Shown here piece by piece: positions 36,559-45,820 of a stretch of 64,000 nt of DNA; within the stretch, counting starts at the first letter, position 1; each line of letters opens with the position of its first letter. The position numbers and the translations under genes are program-made. The notes below the pieces were generated by a model. It was not told the origin of the DNA. It saw only the letters and a program-made list of their open reading frames with translations, and did no database searches. Where the stretch lies: positions 1 through 64,000 of the forward strand of contig CAWGPR010000011.1 of assembly GCA_963824475.1 (NCBI GenBank), in the 5' to 3' direction. The stretch comes from Roseiarcus sp963824475. Lineage in GTDB: Bacteria; Pseudomonadota; Alphaproteobacteria; Rhizobiales; Beijerinckiaceae.

Positions 36559-36969
36559 GGCTGGATCTCTTTCACAAATGAGGGCTCGTTTCCCCCCACG
36601 GTAACCTGCGGCCAAATGGCCGCAAGAACTCGGAAATTACCTAATCCCGATCTGCGACTGTGATCTCTACTGGTGGGCTCCTGTCGGGCTGCTCATCTGC
36701 AATCGCATGCCCACGATCGGGTTCCTATCTTCAAGTTCTCGATTTCAATGGTGAGCGGGCGTTTCGTCTCTTCCGGCTCAAGGATTATGGCGCACCTGTG
36801 ATGTTCGAGCGCAGTGAGAGTTCCGTTGGAGAAAGCGCGCGCGGCCGTCGCGTCTATACCCCTTCGGCCGCAAAACCGCCGGTAGATTGCGCGACACATT
36901 TGCGGTTGCAAACGGGAACTATCGTTCGTCGCAGCGCGCCAAACGCGCGTGATCGGGGAATAGCATGAG
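36559..36969. other. Divergent region before the permease
   Basis: The 411-base region separates the divergent phasin and permease genes. No gene, riboswitch or clear palindrome is recognised. Confidence 0.4.
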
Positions 36970-39048
36970 ATGACCGGATCCAAGGAGTTGAAAGACACAG
37001 CCGATCGTGGCGACGGCTCGGCGTCGCCGCTGGGGGTCCTGGCTCGCTTCTTAAGGGGGCGGCCGCTCGCCAATCGGGAAGGCCGCTCGCGCGAGATAGG
37101 CGTCGCCGAAGGGGTGCCGGCACTCGGGCTCGATGGCCTGAGCTCTTCGGCATACGGACCTGAAGCCGCTCTCAGCATCTTGGTCGCGGCGGGCGCTGCC
37201 GGGCTCGCCGACCTCGGCCCGATCATGCTGGTCATCCTCGCATTGCTCGCGATCCTATTCGTCTCCTACTGGCAGACCATCAAAGCCTATCCGATAAGCG
37301 GCGGCGCCTATACGGTCGCCAAGGAAAACCTTGGCGTGAACGCGAGCCTCTTGGCATCCGCGGGCATCATGGTGGACTATGTCCTGAACGTGGCGGTCGG
37401 CATTTCCGCAGGCGTGGCGGCCCTTGTTTCGGCCGCGCCGGCACTACACCCTTACACGCTGCCCCTTTGCCTTGGCATCCTGGCCCTGCTGACGTTCGTC
37501 AACCTGCGGGGGACGATGGATGCCGGGCGGCTGTTCGCACTCCCCACTTATCTGTTCGTCGCGTGCTTCATGATTGTTCTTGCCCTTGGCGCTTGTGCCG
37601 TCATGGCGAGCGGCGGACAACCGCAACCGGTCGTGCCGCCGCCGGCGCCGCCAAGAGCCGTCGAGGCGGTTGGCCTATGGCTGTTGCTGCGGGCGTTCGC
37701 CAGCGGCTGCACGGCGATGACCGGCGTCGAGGCGATCAGCAACAGCGTCGACGCATTTCGCGAGCCGTGCGTGACCAACGCCCGTCGGACGCTCGCTGCG
37801 ATTGTCGTAACTTTGGGCATCCTGCTCGCCGGCATTGGCTACCTCGCAATGTCCTACGGCATCATGGCCATGGACCAGACTCAGGCTGGTTACCAAAGCG
37901 TGCTGTCGCAGCTCGTCGGCGCAGTGGCGGGACGCGGTATCTTCTATTACGTGGCGATTGCCAGCGCGCTTTGCGTCCTTTGCCTGTCCGCGAGTACGAG
38001 CTTCGTCGGTTTGCCGCGTCTGTGCCATGTCGTGGCACAGGATGATTTCTTGCCGCGGTCGTTTGCGACCTTCGGACGTCGACTGGTGTCTTCGGTCGGC
38101 ATTGTCTATCTCGCGCTTACCGCCGGACTGCTGTTGACCATATTTGACGGCATCACCGACCGCTTGATTCCGCTGTTTGCCATGGGGGCGTTCTTGACAT
38201 TCACCATGTCGCAGACGGGCATGGTGGTGCATTGGCGGCGCGAGCTGCGTCACAAGCACCACGCGGCGGAACGCCGGCGGGTCTGGATCAATCTCGTCAT
38301 CAACGCCATTGGCGCTTCGACCACCGTCACCGCGCTTGCTGTCATCGTAGTGACCAAGTTCGCGCAGGGCGGCTGGATCACGATCGTCGCCATTCCTTGC
38401 GTGATACTGCTGCACAAGGCGATCAAGCGGTATTACGACGCCATCAACGATCAACTGCGGGATGAGGAGCCGCTCAAATTTCATCGGAGCAAGCCGCCGA
38501 TTGTCCTGGTTACAGTACAAGAATGGAATCGAATGGCCGACAAGGTGCTCGGCCTCGCCATGGAGCTATCATCGGATGTGACGGCGGTTCGCCTGGCGGC
38601 GCTCGAAGGACCGGACGTCAAAGGGGAAGAGCGAAAGCTTCGCGAGCAATGGGCCAAGGACGTCGAAGAGCCTGCGCGCGCGGCGCACTATCCGAACCCG
38701 CCGCAGTTGGCTTTCCTGAGCGCTCCCTACCGGCGCATTCACGCGCCGCTCTTGAAACTGATCAAAGAGATCGAGGACAAGAATCCCGATCGGACCATCG
38801 CGGTGCTGATCCCGGAGCTCGTCAAGCAACACTGGTCGGACTACCTCCTGAGCGCCCAGCACGCCCGGCGGCTTCGCTCGGTGGTGCTCGCCTATGGCGG
38901 CCCGCGCGTCGTGGTCATCGCCGTGCCTTGGTATTTGACGCCGCCAAAGATCGAAGAGGCAATGACCGAGGAAGAGGCCGCAGTGCCCTTCAGAGTGCGA
39001 AATGTGCTCGGCTCCAGTCGGCGGCGCTCAAGTCGCAAGCCAGCGTAG
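36970..39048 (+). CDS. APC-superfamily permease, KimA/YdaO-like
   Basis: The 692-residue protein has about 12 membrane segments (residues ~45-480) and a soluble C-terminal domain of about 200 residues. The first segment carries the family pattern LGLDGLSSSAYGPEAALSIL, followed by YPISGGAYTVAKENLG. APC members of this layout include the KimA potassium importer as well as amino-acid permeases; the substrate cannot be set here. The C-terminal domain (VLVTVQEWNRMADKVLGLAM) resembles the usual regulatory tail. It stands alone. Confidence 0.85.
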   Translation: MTGSKELKDTADRGDGSASPLGVLARFLRGRPLANREGRSREIGVAEGVPALGLDGLSSSAYGPEAALSILVAAGAAGLADLGPIMLVILALLAILFVSYWQTIKAYPISGGAYTVAKENLGVNASLLASAGIMVDYVLNVAVGISAGVAALVSAAPALHPYTLPLCLGILALLTFVNLRGTMDAGRLFALPTYLFVACFMIVLALGACAVMASGGQPQPVVPPPAPPRAVEAVGLWLLLRAFASGCTAMTGVEAISNSVDAFREPCVTNARRTLAAIVVTLGILLAGIGYLAMSYGIMAMDQTQAGYQSVLSQLVGAVAGRGIFYYVAIASALCVLCLSASTSFVGLPRLCHVVAQDDFLPRSFATFGRRLVSSVGIVYLALTAGLLLTIFDGITDRLIPLFAMGAFLTFTMSQTGMVVHWRRELRHKHHAAERRRVWINLVINAIGASTTVTALAVIVVTKFAQGGWITIVAIPCVILLHKAIKRYYDAINDQLRDEEPLKFHRSKPPIVLVTVQEWNRMADKVLGLAMELSSDVTAVRLAALEGPDVKGEERKLREQWAKDVEEPARAAHYPNPPQLAFLSAPYRRIHAPLLKLIKEIEDKNPDRTIAVLIPELVKQHWSDYLLSAQHARRLRSVVLAYGGPRVVVIAVPWYLTPPKIEEAMTEEEAAVPFRVRNVLGSSRRRSSRKPA

Positions 39049-39318
39049 GGGCATCCCTCATTATTGCGGGATTCGGACCGAAAAGACGACGGTCTTTGGG
39101 GTCCGAGCACGGCTATCGCATTTGAGTTAGGAGGGTGGCGAGGAAACGGCTGTCCCATCCGGGGCGTTTGATTTGCCTCGAATAGAGCCTTTTTCGATAT
39201 TTGATCGGATTGTGTTCTCTAATGGGTCAAGGACGGGAGCCTCCCTCCGGTGTCGACGCTTTCGGATGCCTGTGTTCTCTGCGTGCTCGTTCGGCACTTG
39301 TGCGTCAGCCCTCGCGCG

Positions 39319-40304
39319 TCATTGCGAAACCTGCTCCTCCGTCACCACGACAAAACCCACGAGGTTGGCGACGCCGAAGGCTGTTGACATCGCGACGTCT
39401 GCGGCGTCGCGACCGCGTCCCATGACAATGCGGCCGATGCGGGGATGGGTGGATTCCGACGCGAAGCGCAACCCCGTCGACAGCATTGGTTCCTCAACGA
39501 AAAGTCCGGTTTCCCATTCCGAACGCCGGCCTTCTGCTCGGTTTCCAGGGGACAAAGACGGCTCGGCGAGAAGGAATATCGAGCCCCTTCAGTGACGCCA
39601 AGGTTGCACTTCGCCCCAGAACTCAGGGATGGTTGTGGCGCGCGTCTTTCGTGTACCAGCGCCCGGCGAGAAAGACCTCGAACCAAGCGCTGAAATCCAT
39701 CGGATTGATGTCGATCGGAACGCCGAGGTCGCCGAGAGTAGCGGGCAGGGATGTTCATGCGGCGGCAGAGCGCGATGGCGAGATGGGCGAAGTCGCGGCA
39801 GACGCCGACGCCTTCGTGCATGGAGTCGCTAGCGCAACGGGTTGGGCTCGCGTCGGGATAGCTAAACCGGATCTTCGCGTGAACGAAATCGCAGATCGCC
39901 TGCACGACTCTCGCGCCGCCGGACAGGTCTCCAAACCGCGACCAGGCGAAATCGGCGAGCTTGTCGCTGTCGCAATACCGGCTCGAGACCAGGAACAGAA
40001 GCACGTCGTCGGGAAGGTCGGCGATGGGCGTCGTCCGCACATCCGGCGCCGTCTCGTCCAGCTCGCCGGAGTCGTGAATGACGAAGCGATTGGAGAATGT
40101 GACAAGGCCGGCGGGGACCTCGACGCGCGTGACGCGATTACCGAAAAGATCGATATAGGAGCGCATCGCAAGAGGAGGATCGGGGGTGATTCTGTCGGGC
40201 GTGAGCAGGTCAGCGTCACGGGTGGGATGGACGTTGAGCTGAAGGAGCATCGGCGTCTGAGCCGGACAATCAAATGCGATGTCATAGCCCGCTTCGATCA
40301 GCAT
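39319..40304 (-). pseudogene. Transglutaminase-like gene, copy B: deleted, frameshifted and interrupted
   Basis: The N-terminal 200 codons are clean (GYDIAFDCPAQTPMLLQLNV, then the shared MRSYIDLFGNRV) and include the catalytic GVGVCRDFAHLA. Compared with copy A (31902-32635), 11 bases are lost after NIPARY near 39742, which shifts the frame. A 175-bp element (39451-39625) splits the gene further downstream. The end (VVTEEQVSQ) is intact at 39319. Joined without the damage, the protein would be about 267 residues. Confidence 0.85.
39451..39625. mobile_element. MITE-like 175-bp element inside transglutaminase copy B
   Basis: Comparison with copy A shows an extra 175 bp plus a short duplication. 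The insert ends in imperfect inverted repeats: GGATTCCGACGCGAAGCGCA at the left and, read inward from the right, TGAGTTCTGGGGCGAAGTGC; the inner CGAAG(C/T)GCAACC parts match at 11 of 12 positions. The flanks repeat GGGATGGGT/GGGATGGTT (8 of 9). It encodes no protein. This is the form of a non-autonomous transposon with a 9-base target duplication. Confidence 0.65.
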
Positions 40305-41040
40305 TGGGAAATCCTCGAAGAGCCATGATCCCGATTATGCCTCGCCCGCCGCTCGGGGCCGCGCGGCCGGAGGCCCATTTCTCAGGCCAGCCGATCGCCG
40401 GAGAAGCCGACAGAATCACAGAAAATGACGACCCGCCCACAGGTCTCCTAGGTGTCCCAGCGGCACTTATACCAAATCTCTGAAGGCATGACTCGGTTGG
40501 GGATTCCCGAATTGGGTGGGTTCTGATTCAAGGTGGCGAACAGAGGAGGTTCGCCATGCCCATTCCGCTTCGGGGCGATTATGACGCTGAGATGGTGAGG
40601 GCTGCGGCCAAGCGGTCGAAGGACGGGCCGCAGGCCAGGCGGCTTTTGGCTTTGGCGGCGGTTTATGAAGGCGCGAGCGCGCACCGAGGCGGCGAAGATC
40701 GGCGGGGTGACGCTTCAAATCATTCGCGATTGGGTGATGAAGTTCAACGCCGATGGACCGGAAGGGCTGATTGATCGCAAGCCGCCCGGACAGGCTCCCC
40801 GGCTGAACGGCGCGCACCGCGCCGCGCTCGCCGCGATCATCGAGAGCGGCCCGATCCCGGCGGTGCATGGGGTCGTGCGCTGGCGGATCGTCGACCTCTG
40901 CCAATGGATCTTCGAGGAATTCCGCGTCGTCGTCGCCAAGCAGACATTGAGCCGGGAATTGCGCGCCATGGGATATCGCAAGCTCTCGGCTCGTCCCCGT
41001 CATCACGCGCAGGCCGAGGGCGCGATCGAGGATTTTAAAA

Positions 41041-41266
41041 AACCTGTCGCCGGCTGGGGCCCGCCTGTGGCGGTAGAAACGGGGTTGATATCGTGATTGC
41101 TGGAGGGGAGCGGCCGAGAAATCTCTGGTGGTGGTAACCCCGTCAAAAAACGTGGCCCATGGGCTGTTGCGCACTTGAGAGTGGTGACGCCATTGCGGCG
41201 ATCCCGGTCAGGAAGTTGATCTCCTTGCGCGGCTCAGCCCCTCCGCTTTGACCGAGAGGAGGCATC
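41041..41266 (+). ncRNA. Candidate IS110 bridge RNA region
   Basis: This 226-base stretch is the non-coding left end of the IS110 element, ahead of the transposase. In IS110-group elements (such as IS621) the left end gives rise to a bridge RNA that pairs with both target and donor DNA. Its length and position fit, and the 3' non-coding end is nearly absent (9 bases), which also fits. I have not folded it and cannot name loops; the call rests on family knowledge. Confidence 0.35.
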
Positions 41267-42623
41267 ATGACCAAATTGAAGCGGCGCCACACCGAGCGAG
41301 ACTTCACCCCAACCCATCCTAATGCCGCAGCGATCGATATCGGCTCCAGGATGCATGTCGCGGCGGTTCCGCCGGACCGGGACCCTGAGCCAGTGCGCGC
41401 CTTCGGGACCTGCACCGGCGATTTGCACCAGTTGGCCGATTGGTTCGAGCGTTGCGGCGTGCGAACGGTGGCGATGGAGTTCCACCGGCGTTTATTGGAT
41501 ACCTGCCTACGAACTGCTCGAGCAGCGCGGATTCGAGGTGGTGCTGGTCAACGCCCGCGACGCCAAGCACGTGCCGGGACGCAAGACCGACGTTAGCGAC
41601 GCCCAATGGCTGAGGCGGCTACACGAATATGGGCTGCTGCGCGCCAGCTTCAGACCCAAGGGCGAGTTGGCTGCATTACGCGCCTATTTGCGCCAACGTG
41701 AGCGCCTGCTGGACTACAGTGCGTCGCACATCCAGCATATGCAGAAGGCGTTGATGCAGATGAACGTCCAACTCCATCACGTGGTGACCGACGTGACCGG
41801 CGAGACCGGGATGCGGATCATCCGCGCCGTGGTTGCGGGTGAACGAGACCCTGCCGTACTGGCCACCCATCGTGATCGACGCTGCCATGCCTCGGAGGCG
41901 GAGATCGCCGCCGCGCTGGCTGGAAACTGGCGTGAGGAGCACGTCTTTGCTCTCGGACAGGCGCTGGAGCTTTACGACGCCTACCACGCCAAGGTCGTGG
42001 AGTGCGATTTGCGGATCGAGGCGGTCTTGCGACGTCTTCGAGACGTTGCAGCCAAACCCGTTGGCCGGCTGCCGCCGGCTCGTCATCGAGACAAAACGGC
42101 CAATGCGCCGGCCTTCGATGCGCGGGCCGCATTGCACGCGGTCCTCGGCGTCGACCTGACGCAAATTCATGGCCTGGGTCCTTCGCTGGCGCTGAAACTC
42201 ATCGGTGAGTGCGGAACCAATCTCTCCGCTTGGCCAAACGCCAAACACTTCACTTCCTGGCTATGCCTGGCGCCGGCCAACAAGATCTCGGGGGGCAAGG
42301 TGCTTTCGACCCGAACGCGGCGATCCGGCAGCAGAGCCGCCGCGCTGCTGAGGCTGGCCGCGGTGACCGTCGGTCGCACGCAGACGGCGCTGGGCGCCTT
42401 CTATCGACGGCTGTCCGCACGCGTCGGCAAGGCCAAAGCGGTGACCGCAACCGCACGCAAGATCGCCACCCTGTTCTACAACACCTTGCGACATGGAATA
42501 GACTACGCAGACCCCGGCGCCTCCTATTACGAGGACAGATATCGCGCCCGGGTTCTCGCCAACCTCCGACGACGCGCGAAGTCTCTCGGCTACACGCTGC
42601 ACGAGATGCCGACGCCAGGGTAG
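41267..42623 (+). pseudogene. IS110-family DEDD transposase, frameshifted
   Basis: The protein carries the RuvC-like DEDD domain (AAIDIGSRMHVAAV, then STGVYWIPAYELLEQRGFEV and KTDVSDAQWLRRLHEYGLL) and the C-terminal Tnp domain with the serine motif (KISGGKVLSTRTRRSGSRAA). The two parts lie in different frames: one extra T near 41481 turns the expected AMESTGVYW into EFHRRLL. A strong GAGGAGG precedes ATG 41267. Apart from the indel the gene is full length, so it is recently dead or affected by a sequencing error. Confidence 0.85.
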
Positions 42624-43341
42624 TTTCTCAGGAAGTCTCCCGGCGCGCCTGGACGAGATCGGGCGCGAGAAGGGCGTCGCTGCCGACGCCATAGAGATCT
42701 GGTTCGCCGACGAGGCCCGCGTCGGCCAGAAGAACAAGATCACCCGGCGTTGGGCCAAGCGCGGCACGCGTCCGAGCGCGCCCAAAGATCAGCGAACCGC
42801 CTCCGCTTACATCTTCGGCGCGATCTGTCCCAAGGACGGCAAGGGCGCAGCCCTGGTCATGCCACGCTGCAACACGGAGGCGATGAACCTCCATCTGGCC
42901 GAAATCGCCACCCAGATCGCGCCGGGAGCGCACGCCGTGCTGCTGGTCGATCAGGCCGGCTGGCATCTCTCGAGCCGCCTCGATCGTCCCGCCCAACATC
43001 ACCCTGATCCCACTGCCGGCCAAATGCCCAGAGCTCAACCCGCAGGAAAACATCTGGCAGTTCATGCGCGAAAACTGGCTCTCAAACCGGGTCCTCAAAT
43101 CCTACGACGACATCGTCGATCACTGCTGCGAGGCATGGAACAAACTCGTCGATCAACCCTGGCGGATCATGTCCATCGGCCTGCGCGATTGGGCCCATGG
43201 GTCGTGATCAACGAGTTTTGGTATTAGGCCGTCCACGCTCATACCAATTTCCTGGAGAGGAATTCTGGCCGCGTCGTCGTACCTTCGGCGTCGCCGTACC
43301 GTACCTTCGGTATCGAAATATCTGTCAATGATCACCGAAAC

Positions 43342-45049
43342 GGGACCCCAGATTTGCGCGGAATAGGGGGGCTGACTCACTTTTGATGAAGTCGAGGCGC
43401 CGGTTTGGCTCTGATTCGGGCTGGGGATCAGAGCTATGCAGGGGTTTGACGTTGCGGAACTTGTTCCGCGCGGATTTGTCGTAGAGAGCGCGACCAGAGA
43501 CGATGGTGGCTTCGTAATCGGGATAAGGGTCTCGGCGAGCGTTTGCCGATGTCCGATGTGCGGAAGCGTTTGTAGCCGCGTGCACAGCCAATATCGAAGG
43601 CGATTGGCTGATCTTCCGGCCGCAGGCGTGCGAATAGCGCTGATTTTGCGGACCCGCCGCTTCTTCTGCGACATCGCGGCTTGCGAACGGCGGATCTTTG
43701 CCGAACGGTTCGAGACGGCCGAGCCAAGAGCCAGACGTACGAGCCGCCTCGACGATGTGGTCCACTGTCTGGCCATTGCGCTCGGAGGGAGACCAGCTGC
43801 CTCTCTTTCGCGCCGGCTCAACGTCGAGGTGAGCAACGACACGCTGTTGCGCATGGTGCGCCGGCGTGGGTCACGAAGCTTTCCTCCGCCCACGATTGTC
43901 GGCATCGATGACTGGGCCTGGCGGCGCAATCATCGCTACGGCACGCTGGTCTGCGACCTTGAACGACATGCGACGATCGCTCTCTTGCCCGATCGAGAGC
44001 CAGCCACCGCTGAAGCTTGGTTGGCGCAGCAATCGCAGATCTGTGTCGTCGCCAGGGATCGTGGAGGCGGCTACGGGGCCGCCGCGCAGCGGGCGCTTCC
44101 GCACGCGATCCAGGTCGCCGACCGCTGGCATTTGATGGAGAACGCGAGCGGCGCCTTTCTCGATGCTGTTCGGAAGTCTATGCGCCAGATCAGGGCAGCC
44201 ATGGGAACCGCGATGGTTGATCCGTCGCTTCTAACCTTTGCCGAGAAACTGCAGTACGAGGGGTACGTACGCCGCGAGGAGACGAACGCCGCCATCCTCT
44301 CGTTGTCCCAGCAAGGGATTGGGATCAAGGAGATCGTGCGCCGCACAGGGTACAGCCGCGGACTGATCCGAAAGATTCTTCGCGGACAGCGCTCGGACGT
44401 CTTCCGTGTCCGACAAGGCTCCCTCGAGTCCTATCTTCCCTGGCTCGACGAGCAATGGGACGCCGGCTGCCGAAATGGATCGGCCCTATGGCGGGAGCTC
44501 AGGCTGCGCGGATTCCGAGGCTGCCTTCGCGTCGTAAGCGAATGGAGCGCGCGGCGCAAAAAGGCTGAGAAGGCGGATCCAGCCGCGTTGGCCCGCGCCC
44601 CATCCGCCCGCACCGTTGCGCGCCTCCTGACGGTCGGCCGAGAGCGGCTGTCAAGGGCTGAGACGATAACAGTCGCCGCCATCGAGAGCGGCGTCACCGT
44701 TCTGGTGGAGGCGCGAGAGATTATTCTGGAGTTCCAGGGCATCATTCGACGAAAGGCCCTTGCCGACCTGGACGCCTGGATCAGCAGAGCCCAGGCCAGC
44801 CTCGTCGCGGCATTCGCCAACGGCGTGTCCAAAGACAAAGCCGCGATCGAGGCGGCAATCGCCTTGCCGTGGTCCAACGGGCAGACCGAAGGCCAAATCT
44901 GCAAGCTGAAGCTCGTCAAACGTCAGATGTATGGTCGCGGAAACCTCGACCTCCTCCAGGCCCGCATCATGGGCTTGGGATAGCGGCCACGTCATCGAAA
45001 TTGCGTCAGAGCCCCGATTGGATGCAAATCAACCCCGCAACGGGGTCCC
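43342..45049. mobile_element. ISL3-family insertion sequence
   Basis: The 1.7-kb element starts GGGACCCCAGATTTGCGCGG at 43342. Its right end, read inward from 45049, is GGGACCCC, then about 11 extra bases, then GATTTGC...AAT.GGGG..CTGAC as at the left end. The extra bases in the right repeat may hinder movement. The 8-base flanks (ACCGAAAC, TATTCCAT) do not match. On its right it truncates an IS481-type transposase. Confidence 0.8.
43436..44983 (+). CDS. ISL3-family transposase
   Basis: The 515-residue protein is a complete ISL3-type transposase: an N-terminal zinc finger (CRCPMCGSVCSRVHSQYRRR), an HTH, the DDE core with GIDDWAWRRNHRYGT and VADRWHLMEN, and the C-terminal NGQTEGQICKLKLVKRQMYG with the catalytic glutamate. 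No frame damage is visible, so the enzyme may be active. Confidence 0.95.
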   Translation: MQGFDVAELVPRGFVVESATRDDGGFVIGIRVSASVCRCPMCGSVCSRVHSQYRRRLADLPAAGVRIALILRTRRFFCDIAACERRIFAERFETAEPRARRTSRLDDVVHCLAIALGGRPAASLSRRLNVEVSNDTLLRMVRRRGSRSFPPPTIVGIDDWAWRRNHRYGTLVCDLERHATIALLPDREPATAEAWLAQQSQICVVARDRGGGYGAAAQRALPHAIQVADRWHLMENASGAFLDAVRKSMRQIRAAMGTAMVDPSLLTFAEKLQYEGYVRREETNAAILSLSQQGIGIKEIVRRTGYSRGLIRKILRGQRSDVFRVRQGSLESYLPWLDEQWDAGCRNGSALWRELRLRGFRGCLRVVSEWSARRKKAEKADPAALARAPSARTVARLLTVGRERLSRAETITVAAIESGVTVLVEAREIILEFQGIIRRKALADLDAWISRAQASLVAAFANGVSKDKAAIEAAIALPWSNGQTEGQICKLKLVKRQMYGRGNLDLLQARIMGLG

Positions 45050-45052
45050 TAT

Positions 45053-45335
45053 TCCATGAAAAACGACACCTTGCACGACCGCGACGTCCTCGTCACCGCA
45101 TGCGGCCGAATTCTGCATGCACCGAAAACGCGTCAACGTCTCGACCGTCCTTGCCGGCCAGCGCCTGGGAATCAAAGAAGTCGACGAAGGCATTTGGATC
45201 GTCAGCTTCATGAGCTACGATCTTGGCTTCATCGATCTGGAGCAGAAGACCTTGCAACCCCTCGACAACCCGTTCGGCCCGAGGTTGTCACCCATGTCTT
45301 AGGTACAGTCCGTTACCTATGTCTCCGGGTCAGAC
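45053..45335 (+). pseudogene. IS481-type transposase 3' remnant
   Basis: Only the last 80 or so codons remain. They begin LHDRDVLVTACGRI, shift frame once near 45110, and end with IKEVDEGIWIVSFMSYDLGF to the stop at 45302, the usual C-terminus of rhizobial IS481-like transposases. The sequence GTTACCTATGTCTCCGGGT at 45313 resembles the element's terminal repeat. The 5' part was lost at the ISL3 insertion. Its end lies only 11-12 bases from the tRNA gene. Confidence 0.7.
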
Positions 45336-45346
45336 CGCGGACTTCG

Positions 45347-45422
<76 letters not shown>

Positions 45423-45529
45423 GTCGCGCGGGTGTTTACGTGCGCGTCCGATCCGTGTCAACGACGTCGGCCCGGAAGGTCGGGGCCTCTCCGCTTCAAT
45501 GGCGGCGATCTCAAAAGTTGGGAGAATTC

Positions 45530-45820
45530 ATGCGCGCGATCCTCGACATCGTGATGGTCGTCCTCAATCTCTACACCTGGGTCATCATCGCGGGCGCCAT
45601 CCTCTCCTGGCTGATCGCGTTCGGCGTGGTCAACATTCGCAACGACTTCGTTCGTGCGATCTGGAACCTGTTCCTGGCGTTCACAGAGCCGTTTTTGCGC
45701 CCGATCCGCAACTTTCTGCCCAATACCGGCGGCATCGACATTTCGCCGATCATCCTTTTGCTCGCCGTCATGCTGATCGAGAGGATCATCATCTATTACG
45801 TCTACCCTTATGTCTTCTGA
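45530..45820 (+). CDS. YggT family membrane protein
   Basis: The 96-residue protein has two hydrophobic spans (about residues 5-30 and 68-92) and the YggT pattern WLIAFGVVN and LTEPFLRPIRNFLPNTGGID-type segment (here AFTEPFLRPIRNFLPNTGGI). YggT proteins are small inner-membrane proteins linked to osmotic tolerance and cell division. GGGAG precedes ATG 45530. It overlaps the next gene by 11 bases. Confidence 0.92.
   Translation: MRAILDIVMVVLNLYTWVIIAGAILSWLIAFGVVNIRNDFVRAIWNLFLAFTEPFLRPIRNFLPNTGGIDISPIILLLAVMLIERIIIYYVYPYVF

Larger units (their letters stand above)
41041..42632. mobile_element. IS110-family element inserted in IS630
   Basis: The boundaries are set by the break in the IS630 transposase: IS630 codons stop at GATTTTAAAA (41040) and resume at AAGTCTCCC (42633). 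The 1.59-kb insert has one transposase gene, a 226-bp 5' non-coding end and a very short 3' end. No inverted repeats or target duplication are seen, as expected for IS110. Confidence 0.8.
40556..43207 (+). pseudogene. IS630-family transposase, interrupted
   Basis: The 5' part has the N-terminal HTH (RTEAAKIGGVTLQIIRDWVM) with an extra base near 40679. It runs to GAIEDFKK at 41040, is cut by IS110, and resumes at 42633 (SLPARLDEIGREKGVAADAI). The DDE core follows (IWFADEARVGQKNKITRRW, LLVDQAGWHLS, ELNPQENIWQFMRENW), with an extra G near 42980. The end is WRIMSIGLRDWAHGS at 43207. All domains are traceable but no frame is open across them. Confidence 0.85.
40470..43223. mobile_element. IS630-family element split by an IS110 element
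   Basis: The ends are TACCAAATCTC at 40470 and, read inward from 43223, TACCAAAACTC, a 10-of-11 match. Without the inserted IS110 (41041-42632) the element is about 1.16 kb, normal for IS630. Its transposase gene is broken by IS110 and by at least two indels, so it is dead. The preceding bases (TTA) fit the TA target of the family. Confidence 0.75.

Noticed and set aside
43239..43260. ATACCAATTTCCTGG as a second IS630 end
   Set aside because: It shares only ATACCAA with the IS630 terminus, and no element body lies beside it.
43260..43325. Repeated GTACCTTCGG/CGTCG motifs between IS630 and ISL3
   Set aside because: Only two or three imperfect units in a short inter-element gap; not a CRISPR, nor a clear tandem array.
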